A stretch of 64,000 nucleotides of DNA from Flagellimonas_A sp039592695 (GTDB lineage: Bacteria; Bacteroidota; Bacteroidia; Flavobacteriales; Flavobacteriaceae), in the NCBI RefSeq assembly GCF_039592695.1, contig NZ_JBBUTK010000001.1, positions 496,001 to 560,000 on the forward strand, read 5' to 3'. Position numbers and translations under genes: made by a program. Below are positions 8,364-15,592 of the stretch, in pieces; the stretch's first letter is position 1; each line of letters starts with the position of its first letter. The notes below the pieces were generated by a model. It did not search any database and was not told the DNA's origin. It saw only the letters and a list, made by a program, of their open reading frames with translations.

Positions 8364-9017
8364 ATGAACTTCAATAACCTATTTGACTTCCTTAACGAAC
8401 TCCAAAAAAACAACAATAAAGAATGGATGGATGCCAATCGAAAATGGTACCATCAGGTTCGCAATGATTTTATCGCTTGGTTGGATGGTCTGAATGCCAT
8501 TTTAGAGGAAAAAGACAAAGAATACTATTCCACTCCGGGTAAAAAAGGCATCAACCGCATCAACAATAATTTGATGTTTCACCCCAATAAACCGGTATAC
8601 AAAGACCATTTTGGCGCGGGATTGGACAAGGCACCGGGCACTGCTGATTTCTATATCCATATTGGTTTGAACGAGTGTCTGCTGGCAGGTGGCTTTTGGC
8701 GACCCGCCCCAAAAACCTTGCGGAGCATTCGAGACGGTATCGATTATGATGGAGAGGAGCTAAAGAAAATCCTCAATAAAAAATCGTTTAAAGACACCTT
8801 CGGTGATTTGTATGAAGACGAAAAGTTGACCAATGCCCCAAAAGGATTTTCGAGTGACCATGCCCATATCGACCTCTTGAAACATAAATCTTTTGCTGTG
8901 GTGCATGAATTGGAAAAAGAAGAGTTGCTCTACAGCGAGTTTGACCAAAAAGTAGTGCAGGTGTACTTTGAAATGCTTTCGTTTAGAAGATATCTGAATA
9001 AAGCGGCAACCGTTTAA
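8364..9017 (+). CDS. DUF2461 family protein (TIGR02453)
   Basis: 217 aa, soluble. Family signatures are clear: FLNELQKNNNKEWMDANRKW at the start, the motif RINNNLMFHPNKPVYKDHFG, then ADFYIHIG and GGFWRPAPKTLRSIRDGI. Widespread domain of unknown function found in bacteria and fungi. The neighbours give no strong hint of a role. Confidence 0.93.
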   Translation: MNFNNLFDFLNELQKNNNKEWMDANRKWYHQVRNDFIAWLDGLNAILEEKDKEYYSTPGKKGINRINNNLMFHPNKPVYKDHFGAGLDKAPGTADFYIHIGLNECLLAGGFWRPAPKTLRSIRDGIDYDGEELKKILNKKSFKDTFGDLYEDEKLTNAPKGFSSDHAHIDLLKHKSFAVVHELEKEELLYSEFDQKVVQVYFEMLSFRRYLNKAATV

Positions 9018-9103
9018 AATCCAAAAAAACAGATTTCAAAACCTTTGGTGTTCATTCGTGAGTATTAGTGAAATTCGTGTCCAGCTAAAATCATCATTCG
9101 AAT

Positions 9104-9685
9104 ATGAAAAACGGCAACATTAAAAACATCAAAAAGGAAATCCTGTCCGACAATTGGTACACGCTGAACAAGTATACGTTTGACTATCAAAAAGAAGACG
9201 GTACTTGGGAGACCCAACACCGTGAAGCTTATGATCGTGGCAACGGGGCGGCAATTTTGCTGTACAATAAGAACAAAGGCACAGTGATTTTGACCAGACA
9301 GTTCCGCATGCCCACCTATGTCAATGGCAATGAAGACGGAATGATGGTTGAGGTCTGCGCAGGTTTGTTGGATGGTGACAATCCCGAGGATTGCATCAGA
9401 AAAGAGACCGAGGAAGAAACAGGCTTTAAGATTGATAATGTACAGCGGGTGATGGAAACTTATATGTCACCAGGTTCCGTAACCGAGATTTTGTATTTGT
9501 TCGTTGGGGCCTATGAAGATAGAATGAGAGTAGGTGAGGGCGGAGGCGCTGCACACGAAACCGAAAACATCGAGGTACTCGAACTGAAATTTGAGGAAGC
9601 CCTGAAAATGGTGCAGACCGGTGAAATAAATGATGCCAAAACCATTTTACTATTGCAATGGGTACAAATCAACGAGTTGGTTTAA
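9104..9685 (+). CDS. Nudix hydrolase, NudK-like (GDP-mannose/ADP-ribose type)
   Basis: 193 aa. Nudix enzymes cleave nucleoside diphosphates linked to another group. The Nudix box lies at residues 87-109, with GLLDGDNPEDCIRKETEEET and the metal ligands E101, E104 and E105. The position of the first box glutamate is N93, with E95 close by. The N-terminal half (KKEILSDNWYTLNKYTFDYQ) and the upstream NKGTVILTRQFRMPTY match NudK-like sugar-nucleotide pyrophosphatases. Substrate is inferred from that resemblance. Confidence 0.88.
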   Translation: MKNGNIKNIKKEILSDNWYTLNKYTFDYQKEDGTWETQHREAYDRGNGAAILLYNKNKGTVILTRQFRMPTYVNGNEDGMMVEVCAGLLDGDNPEDCIRKETEEETGFKIDNVQRVMETYMSPGSVTEILYLFVGAYEDRMRVGEGGGAAHETENIEVLELKFEEALKMVQTGEINDAKTILLLQWVQINELV

Positions 9686-9744
9686 AAAATACCAAATCAC
9701 AAGCACCAAAATCCAATAACTTTTTTTGGAATTTGGAATTTTCC

Positions 9745-11073
9745 TCAGTACGTATCCCGAATAAATTCAAAGACCTCTTGCATACGCTTTTTCACTTCTG
9801 ATGAAGGTATGCGGAAATGATTGTTCATACAGCTGAAAATCAAAATCCTGCCCGATTTGGTGATAAGGTAGCCGCTTAAATTATAGTTATTGCCCAAAGA
9901 ACCTGATTTAGCGATAATAAAATGTTCTTCAGCTATTCCGTTAGATTTTTTGATGGTTCCATTTTCATTCCAGTATGGAAAAAGAGAAAACAACCGCTCT
10001 TTTGAAAATTCGGCGTGTAATTTTGCAAGCACCTGCACCATTGATTCAGGGGTGAACAAATTATAACGTGACAAGCCGGAACCATCGACCCAGCGGGGCA
10101 TTTGAACCAAACCACTCAAATATTCTTCCAACACATATTCTTTGGCGGTTTTAAAACTAAGCGTGTCTGAAATTTGTGAAGAAGCCACCAAAGCCAATTG
10201 TTCTGCCAGAAAATTGTCGCTTTCGAACATCATCTTTTTAAGAACAGAGTCCGTTGGTACACTGTAGAAGGTTTCTTTTTTCCCAATGGGAAAGCTATCT
10301 ATGATAGCAATTTCGGCTTTCACATGGGTTTGCAGAAGCTTTTGGGTTAGGTTTGCGCGGGTGATATAGGGGATCCTCAACGTGTCTAGAGTGTATGGAA
10401 GGTAGAACAAGTTCTTTCGTTCATCACGCAAACGCTCTGCCTTTCCCCGAAAAGTATTTTCTTTAAAAAAGTCTGGGGCGACCTGCAAGGAATCTTTTTG
10501 GGTGATGGTGACCACATTGCCGTATAGCGGCAGTGACCCAATTTCAGGCGAAAAATAGGCATCGTAATCTTCCCAGGCCCACCCTGGGCGATAACGACCG
10601 TCTAAGTAATTATCCAAATGGAGTGCAATATTCTTTTTGGATTTAAGAAAGGAAACCGCTGCATCGCCGTTGAATTCAGGATGTAAAAACGTTGGGTCAC
10701 CGGTACCTTCAAGATATAAGGTGTCGTTTCTTTCAAGATGTCTAAATGTGGGGATTCGCTCTGGCAACAACTTCATCCCCATATATAGTGTAAAGATTTT
10801 GACGTTACTGGCGGGGGTGAAGTATTTCTGTTCGTTGTGTTTAAAAAGGGTGTCATTGGATTGTGGATCGACCACTAGAAATCCGGAAAAATGGTTGTCA
10901 CCAAGTTTCTGAATGCTCAGGGCTTTGATACTGGGTTGTGTGGGGGCAGATTTTCTTGTTGCGCATCCAACAATAAATCCAAAAAGGGCAAGCACAATAA
11001 ATTTGGATATAATTCGTTGGTTTAAAATAACTTGTGATTTGCATTTTATCGATTTTAACAACAAATTGTCCAA
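9745..11073 (-). CDS. PBP4-type D-alanyl-D-alanine carboxypeptidase (peptidase S13), lipoprotein
   Basis: Trims or cuts peptidoglycan stem peptides in the periplasm. The serine-transferase motifs are present: SNVK (S89-K92), SRYN in GSGLSRYNLF, and KSG in IAKSGSLGNNYN. A lipobox FIVGC puts the likely lipidated cysteine at C37, counting from the start used here. There is no in-frame ATG before the signal sequence: the start is TTG at 11073-11071, or one of two TTG codons at 11064-11059. The only nearby ATG is out of frame. About 440 aa, usual for this family. Confidence 0.88.
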   Translation of the reverse strand: MDNLLLKSIKCKSQVILNQRIISKFIVLALFGFIVGCATRKSAPTQPSIKALSIQKLGDNHFSGFLVVDPQSNDTLFKHNEQKYFTPASNVKIFTLYMGMKLLPERIPTFRHLERNDTLYLEGTGDPTFLHPEFNGDAAVSFLKSKKNIALHLDNYLDGRYRPGWAWEDYDAYFSPEIGSLPLYGNVVTITQKDSLQVAPDFFKENTFRGKAERLRDERKNLFYLPYTLDTLRIPYITRANLTQKLLQTHVKAEIAIIDSFPIGKKETFYSVPTDSVLKKMMFESDNFLAEQLALVASSQISDTLSFKTAKEYVLEEYLSGLVQMPRWVDGSGLSRYNLFTPESMVQVLAKLHAEFSKERLFSLFPYWNENGTIKKSNGIAEEHFIIAKSGSLGNNYNLSGYLITKSGRILIFSCMNNHFRIPSSEVKKRMQEVFEFIRDTY

Positions 11074-11156
11074 TTTTTAACCATTATCGCAAAACAAGTT
11101 ATAGCTTTTATTGTTAATTTCGAGAACAACCAATAATCTAAAAACAAACATCACGT

Positions 11157-11354
11157 ATGGCAAGAGCAATGTTGGAGTATACCAAGACTGTTCTGCAAAA
11201 AGTAAGCTTTGATGCCAAACTTTTTGCGAAGGAAGTACAAAAAGCGGTAGCGAGATTGCTGCCCGATGAAATTGAAGAGCTCAAAATCTGGTTGATGCAA
11301 TTTATCTACGACAAACCAGAGTTACGACAAAGTTTAGCGTATCTTAAAGCATAG
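11157..11354 (+). CDS. Small conserved hypothetical protein (65 aa)
   Basis: 65 aa, mostly helical, with MLEYTKTVLQKVSFDAKLFA followed by KAVARLLPDEIEELKIWL. It has no signal peptide or membrane segment. The tidy ATG start, the A-rich leader and the strong terminator directly after the stop support a real monocistronic gene. I recognise no named family. Confidence 0.78.
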   Translation: MARAMLEYTKTVLQKVSFDAKLFAKEVQKAVARLLPDEIEELKIWLMQFIYDKPELRQSLAYLKA

Positions 11355-11359
11355 AAAAG

Positions 11360-11386
11360 GCCACCCAATCCACGGGTGGCTTTTTT
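11360..11386 (+). terminator. Terminator after the 65-aa gene
   Basis: GCCACCC (11360-11366), seven-base loop, GGGTGGC (11374-11380), then six T residues. Textbook intrinsic terminator. Confidence 0.9.
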
Positions 11387-11432
11387 GTTCCATTCACGCA
11401 ACCATCAGCAAATTTTTCATCCACAAAATACC

Positions 11433-11858
11433 ATGGTCAAAGCCTTGTACAGATTTTTCGTGTTGTTATTTGTGGTTACGGCATGTTCTGATGATTCAGA
11501 AACGCTTTTAGATCTTCCGCTTGAATCTCGAAACCTTGTGGGAACTTGGCAGTTGAATGGATATAAAATAAGTGCAGGTGGACCCTTGCCCGATGATTTC
11601 ACAAACATTGAAAGTGCCACCCGTTACATTTTTGAACTCGATGGCAGCTATACATTTATAGAGGAGATTGGCAACAACCCACTGCACGAAGGTACATTTA
11701 GATTTATTGAAAATGAATTGGTGTTGGAACCAAGCGAAGGAGGTGTAGATAGATATAGTTTCTATATTGAGCTTTCAAGAAATACAATGATACTGTCACC
11801 AACAGGCCCGATTATTTGTATTGAAGGCTGTCTCTATAGATACCAACGTGTGGATTAA
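11433..11858 (+). CDS. Lipocalin-like lipoprotein
   Basis: 141 aa from the ATG at 11433; the upstream extension would run into the terminator stem. Signal peptide with lipobox VVTAC (C18). After an Asp/Ser-rich linker the mature part has NLVGTWQLNGYKI and YIFELDGSYTFIEE, the small lipocalin-like pattern also seen in the gene at 1614. Two late cysteines (CIEGC) could form a disulfide. Convergent with oxyR, two bases apart. Confidence 0.75.
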   Translation: MVKALYRFFVLLFVVTACSDDSETLLDLPLESRNLVGTWQLNGYKISAGGPLPDDFTNIESATRYIFELDGSYTFIEEIGNNPLHEGTFRFIENELVLEPSEGGVDRYSFYIELSRNTMILSPTGPIICIEGCLYRYQRVD

Positions 11859-11860
11859 GA

Positions 11861-12799
11861 TTATTTGTTCAAAGGACTAATGATTTCAACATCTTGAAAG
11901 GCAATTGCCCCCCTGACGATTCCTGAAATGACCTCTTTCAAGGCTTCCGTAATCTGTATCTTTAACTCACTTTTGTGGTAGATAATGCTGATTTCCCTTG
12001 CTGGAGGTGGATTTTTGAAATGTTTGAGGTTCAGTTTCTTTTTATCGTCAAGCTCCAATGTATTCAAATACGGTAACAAGGTCATGCCCATACCCTCGTT
12101 GGATAGGTTGACCAAGGTCTCAAAACTGCCACTTTCAATCTGAAAACCTTCACCATTGGCACTTCTGGAAGATTTACAAAGATTGATGACCCCATCCCTG
12201 AAACAATGCCCATCTTGTAGCAACAGTACATCCTCTATATCGAGCATATCGGTTTGTAGCTCCGTTTCCTTGGCCAAGCGATGACTTTTTGGAACATAGC
12301 CGACAAAGGGCTCGTAGTAAAGGGGGCGTTCTTTGATGAACTCGATCTCTAAGGGCGTAGCGGCGATTGCAGCATCTAAATGTCCATCTTGAAGGTTTCT
12401 GATAATGGTATCAGTGGCCTGTTCTTTGATGATGAGGTTTACCTTGGGGTATCTTTTTACAAAGGTCGGCAAGAACATGGGCAACAATGTGGGCATTACC
12501 GTTGGAATGATACCCAGTACAAAATCCCCTCCAATAAAACCTTTGTCTTGATCTACAATATCTTTAATGCGCTCTGCTTCGGCCACGATATTCTTGGCCT
12601 GCGCCACTATTTTTTTGCCCACTTCGGTCAGTGCTATGGGCTTTTTGCTGCGGTCAAATATCAATATATCGAGCTCATCTTCAAGTTTTTGTACCTGCAT
12701 GCTCAATGTGGGTTGAGTCACAAAGCTTTTTTGGGCCGCCAAGGTGAAATTTTGATATTCGGCAACCGCCAAAACGTATTGTAATTGGGTAATGGTCAT
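11861..12799 (-). CDS. oxyR: OxyR-type LysR regulator (peroxide sensor)
   Basis: 312 aa from the ATG at 12799; a 77-codon upstream extension has no LysR similarity and crosses the divergent promoter region. Residues 1-60 are the LysR winged helix (MTITQLQYVLAVAEYQNFTL). The sensor domain contains GHCFRDGVINLC, matching E. coli OxyR GHCLRDQAMGFC, with cysteines at C199 and C208, so peroxide sensing by disulfide formation is expected. Divergent from the EBP gene, which starts 160 bases away. Confidence 0.9.
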   Translation of the reverse strand: MTITQLQYVLAVAEYQNFTLAAQKSFVTQPTLSMQVQKLEDELDILIFDRSKKPIALTEVGKKIVAQAKNIVAEAERIKDIVDQDKGFIGGDFVLGIIPTVMPTLLPMFLPTFVKRYPKVNLIIKEQATDTIIRNLQDGHLDAAIAATPLEIEFIKERPLYYEPFVGYVPKSHRLAKETELQTDMLDIEDVLLLQDGHCFRDGVINLCKSSRSANGEGFQIESGSFETLVNLSNEGMGMTLLPYLNTLELDDKKKLNLKHFKNPPPAREISIIYHKSELKIQITEALKEVISGIVRGAIAFQDVEIISPLNK

Positions 12800-12958
12800 A
12801 CGAAACGATTCTGACCCATAAATATACAAACCACATTGAGAAAAACTATTGAAAATTAATTTTTCATTTGGTATCGTTATTGAAGGCTTTGTGTGCGCAC
12901 TTGAAGCCTCGAACCATAAATTTTTATATTTAGTGCAATGTTTTGTGCATACTAGACA

Positions 12959-14809
12959 ATGAACCCAGTTGAAAAAGAGCAAGTAATAACCTTTTTGAAG
13001 AAGGTGCCATTTTTTTGTGAAGTGGAACAAGCTTCACTAAAACAGCTATGCCTTGATTTGGTGGAAGAGCGTTATGAAATGGGTGATATCATTATTGAAA
13101 AAGGAGAAAAGGGCAATGCCATGTACATCATCAGTGAGGGCCATGTCAAAATTCATGATAAAGACCATGAGTTTTTCAGGCTCGGCCCTTATGAATGCTT
13201 TGGAGAATATTCCTTAATCGATGATGGTCCACGTTCTGCTTCTGTCACCGCACAGCATGATTGCAAAATTTACAAATTGGAGTCACATAGATTCGAAGAT
13301 TTGATCAGACAGGATCATGGTTTTGTGAAGGGTGTTCTAACAGTTTTGATAAAGCGGCATCGTGAACTTGACGTCGCTCAAGAAAAGCTAGCGGTTTCAA
13401 AAAAAGAACTGGAGTTGGCAAACGCTAAAATGAGCGGATTAATCAATGGTGCTATGGATTCGATTGTGATGTTCGACCGTAATTTTCGGATTATTTTGGC
13501 AAATCCGTCTGCAAAGGATATTCTTGAAAATCAAGATGTGGTGCAGCGTAACGTACTCTTCTTCTTAGATGAACCGAGTGCCACAATGATAGAATCCCTT
13601 GTTCAATCTTGTTGTGAGGGCAACAAAGAAGGCATGAACAAAGCAATGCCAAGTACCATCAAAGTCATCGGTTCAGGCGGCACAGAAACTTTAAATGAAG
13701 GTACTATCAGCAGTTCAGGCACTGATGAGGCTATTTTTTTCACACTTATTCTGCGCAATATAGAGCAACGGTTAAAAGATGAAAAAAAGATACACCAATT
13801 GACCAATCAAGCTGAATATCTTGAAGCAGAAATCAATGAACTTACCAGTAGTTATGGCATTATCGCAGAAGACCGGTCGATGAAAAAAGTGCTCTCCGCG
13901 ATACAGCAGGTTGCGGTTACAGACGCTACAGTGCTGATTCAGGGAGAAACAGGGACGGGCAAAGAGCTGGTTGCACGAGCAATTCACCAAGCCAGCGACC
14001 GTAGTGGTAAACCATTGATACGGATCAATTGTGGTGCAATACCTGCGAATCTGATCGAGAGCGAATTGTTCGGTCACGAAAAAGGGGCATTTACCGGGGC
14101 CACTTCAAGCCGAAAAGGACGTTTTTTGTTGGCAGATAAAGGCACCATTTTTTTAGATGAGATCGGAGAACTCCCTCTAGACTTACAGCCCAAACTATTA
14201 CGTGTTATTCAAGAAGGTGAATTTGATCCTGTCGGAAGCTCCCAGACTGTAAAAGTAGATGTGCGAATTATAGCTGCCACCCATAGAGATTTACTGAAAA
14301 AGTCAAGAGAAGGTACGTTTCGTGAAGATTTGTACTATAGACTAAATGTGTTTCCTGTTACTGTTCCGCCACTGCACAAACGGGGTAATGATGTGTGCTT
14401 GATAGCAAATAGAATGATTGAGCATTTTTCGAGAAAACTCAATAGAGACCTCAAAATTTTAAGTGAAGACCAAAAGCTACTTTTTAAAAATTATGATTGG
14501 CCGGGCAATGTTCGCGAGCTTCAGAATCTAATCGAACGTGCTGTTATTGTCTCTAAGGATGGAATGATTGATTGGGAAAGCATTATTCCAAATAGGAATC
14601 TTGAAAATAAGGAAGCCAGTTATCAGGCCACTGATCAAATTATGACTTCACAAGAATTGGTTGCCCTAGAAAGAGAAAATATTATTCGCGCACTTAAGAA
14701 AACCAATTGGCGCATCTCGGGAGAAAATGGTGCGGCTATTTTACTCAATCTACGGCCCACAACCCTTACTTCAAAAATGAAGGCTCTAGGCATCTCTAGA
14801 CCTTTATAA
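12959..14809 (+). CDS. Sigma-54 enhancer-binding regulator with cNMP-like and PAS domains
   Basis: 616 aa. Residues about 10-130 are a cyclic-nucleotide/FNR-type sensor barrel (FGEYSLIDDGPRSASVTA). Residues 150-265 look like a PAS domain, followed by a coiled coil. Residues 300-530 form the AAA+ domain with Walker A GETGTGKE, sigma-54 contact loop GAFTGA, Walker B GTIFLDEIGE and the arginine region FREDLYYRLNVFPV. A Fis-type helix-turn-helix ends the protein. It activates sigma-54 polymerase by ATP hydrolysis. Three dyads and a -24/-12 promoter begin 3 bases after its stop, so the osmC-nifJ block is the likely target. Signal unknown. Confidence 0.93.
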   Translation: MNPVEKEQVITFLKKVPFFCEVEQASLKQLCLDLVEERYEMGDIIIEKGEKGNAMYIISEGHVKIHDKDHEFFRLGPYECFGEYSLIDDGPRSASVTAQHDCKIYKLESHRFEDLIRQDHGFVKGVLTVLIKRHRELDVAQEKLAVSKKELELANAKMSGLINGAMDSIVMFDRNFRIILANPSAKDILENQDVVQRNVLFFLDEPSATMIESLVQSCCEGNKEGMNKAMPSTIKVIGSGGTETLNEGTISSSGTDEAIFFTLILRNIEQRLKDEKKIHQLTNQAEYLEAEINELTSSYGIIAEDRSMKKVLSAIQQVAVTDATVLIQGETGTGKELVARAIHQASDRSGKPLIRINCGAIPANLIESELFGHEKGAFTGATSSRKGRFLLADKGTIFLDEIGELPLDLQPKLLRVIQEGEFDPVGSSQTVKVDVRIIAATHRDLLKKSREGTFREDLYYRLNVFPVTVPPLHKRGNDVCLIANRMIEHFSRKLNRDLKILSEDQKLLFKNYDWPGNVRELQNLIERAVIVSKDGMIDWESIIPNRNLENKEASYQATDQIMTSQELVALERENIIRALKKTNWRISGENGAAILLNLRPTTLTSKMKALGISRPL

Positions 14810-14811
14810 CA

Positions 14812-14863
14812 ACGAAATATCGTCAATTTTTTAACGATATTTCATCAATTTACGAAATATCGT
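14812..14863. promoter_or_regulatory. Triple enhancer dyad for the adjacent sigma-54 activator
   Basis: ACGAAATATCGT at 14812-14823, its inverse ACGATATTTCAT at 14834-14845, and ACGAAATATCGT again at 14852-14863. Each is a near-palindrome, with centres 22 and 18 bases apart. They lie about 91 to 131 bases upstream of the predicted transcription start, the usual place for EBP binding sites. Confidence 0.75.
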
Positions 14864-14921
14864 TAAAAAATATTTTGCGTAGAATTGGTTTAATAAACTG
14901 AAAATCAAATTATTATATAGT

Positions 14922-14938
14922 TTGGCATGGCAGCTGCT
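14922..14938 (+). promoter_or_regulatory. Sigma-54 (-24/-12) promoter of osmC
   Basis: TTGGCATGGCAGCTGCT matches YTGGCACGRNNNTTGCW at all but two defined positions. GG is at 14924-14925 and GC at 14936-14937, the required 10-base gap. Predicted start near 14949, giving a leader of about 35 bases before the osmC ATG. Confidence 0.78.
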
Positions 14939-14983
14939 TTATGTTGGGCAAGTTTAATTGTTCAATTTTAAAAAAGCAGAAAA

Positions 14984-15535
14984 ATGATTACAACAGCAAA
15001 CATCAAAAACGGAGTTAACGTAGATCAATTGGTAGAAACCATTGAGCATGTTCAAGAACAACCTGAATTGGCAAAATTCGAGTTCCGAACCAAAACCAAC
15101 TGGATTACAGGTGGTCATTGTGTGTCAAGTGCAAAAAGTTTCTATGGGGTGTGCCAAGAAGACACCACAAGAAAGGAGACATTCACTATGGAAGCTGACC
15201 ATCCCAATGTTTTGTTGGGTGAAGATAAGGCTGCTACCCCTGCAGAAATTGTACTGCATGCCTTGGGTTCTTGCTTGACCGGTGCCATGGTGTATCATGC
15301 TGCCGCAAACGGAATCGAGATTGAAGGTGCAGAGGCCAGCTTGAAAGGCGGTGCCGATTTACATGGATTTTTGGGCTTAGACCCAGAAGTTCGCAAGGGT
15401 TTTGATGGCATCACAGTGAAATTCAAGGTAAGATCAGATGCCAGTGAAGAGCAATTGCGAAGCTTGGCCCAATTTTCACCGGTTTTTGACATGTTGAGCA
15501 ATCCAACACCTGTCAAAATTGAGTTTGAAAAGTAA
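14984..15535 (+). CDS. OsmC family protein
   Basis: 183 aa. OsmC/Ohr proteins reduce organic or lipid peroxides with a cysteine pair; some subfamilies act on other sulfur substrates. The core is clear: TPAEIVLHALGSCLTGAMVY with its helix cysteine, the later FDGITVKFKVRSDASEEQL and the final NPTPVKIEF. The other cysteines are in GGHCVSS and YGVCQED near residues 40-55, so a pair is possible although its geometry is not certain. It is the first gene after the sigma-54 promoter and is followed by a hairpin that may limit readthrough into the next gene. Confidence 0.9.
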   Translation: MITTANIKNGVNVDQLVETIEHVQEQPELAKFEFRTKTNWITGGHCVSSAKSFYGVCQEDTTRKETFTMEADHPNVLLGEDKAATPAEIVLHALGSCLTGAMVYHAAANGIEIEGAEASLKGGADLHGFLGLDPEVRKGFDGITVKFKVRSDASEEQLRSLAQFSPVFDMLSNPTPVKIEFEK

Positions 15536-15545
15536 AATGGAAAAT

Positions 15546-15578
15546 AAAAAAGACTGCGTACATAGCGCAGTCTTTTTT
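15546..15578 (+). terminator. Terminator or attenuator between osmC and nifJ
   Basis: GACTGCG (15552-15558), seven-base loop, CGCAGTC (15566-15572), with A-run before and six T after. It ends only 14 bases before the ATG of the large oxidoreductase, leaving no room for a separate promoter after it. Confidence 0.85.
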
Positions 15579-15592
15579 ATCTGACTAAAACA

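Noticed and set aside
7799..8377. A 192-codon frame overlapping the AIM24 gene on the same strand.
   Set aside because: It is out of frame with a well-conserved AIM24 protein and shows no domain or sensible composition.
11041..11073. An ATG near 11050 on the minus strand as start for the PBP4-type gene.
   Set aside because: It is out of frame with the lipobox and catalytic motifs; only TTG codons are in frame, and nothing else suggests a frameshift.
14812..14863. The triple dyad as a terminator of the EBP gene.
   Set aside because: The units are short, AT-rich and lack a G/C stem with a T-run; the repeated spacing and the promoter behind them fit an enhancer better.
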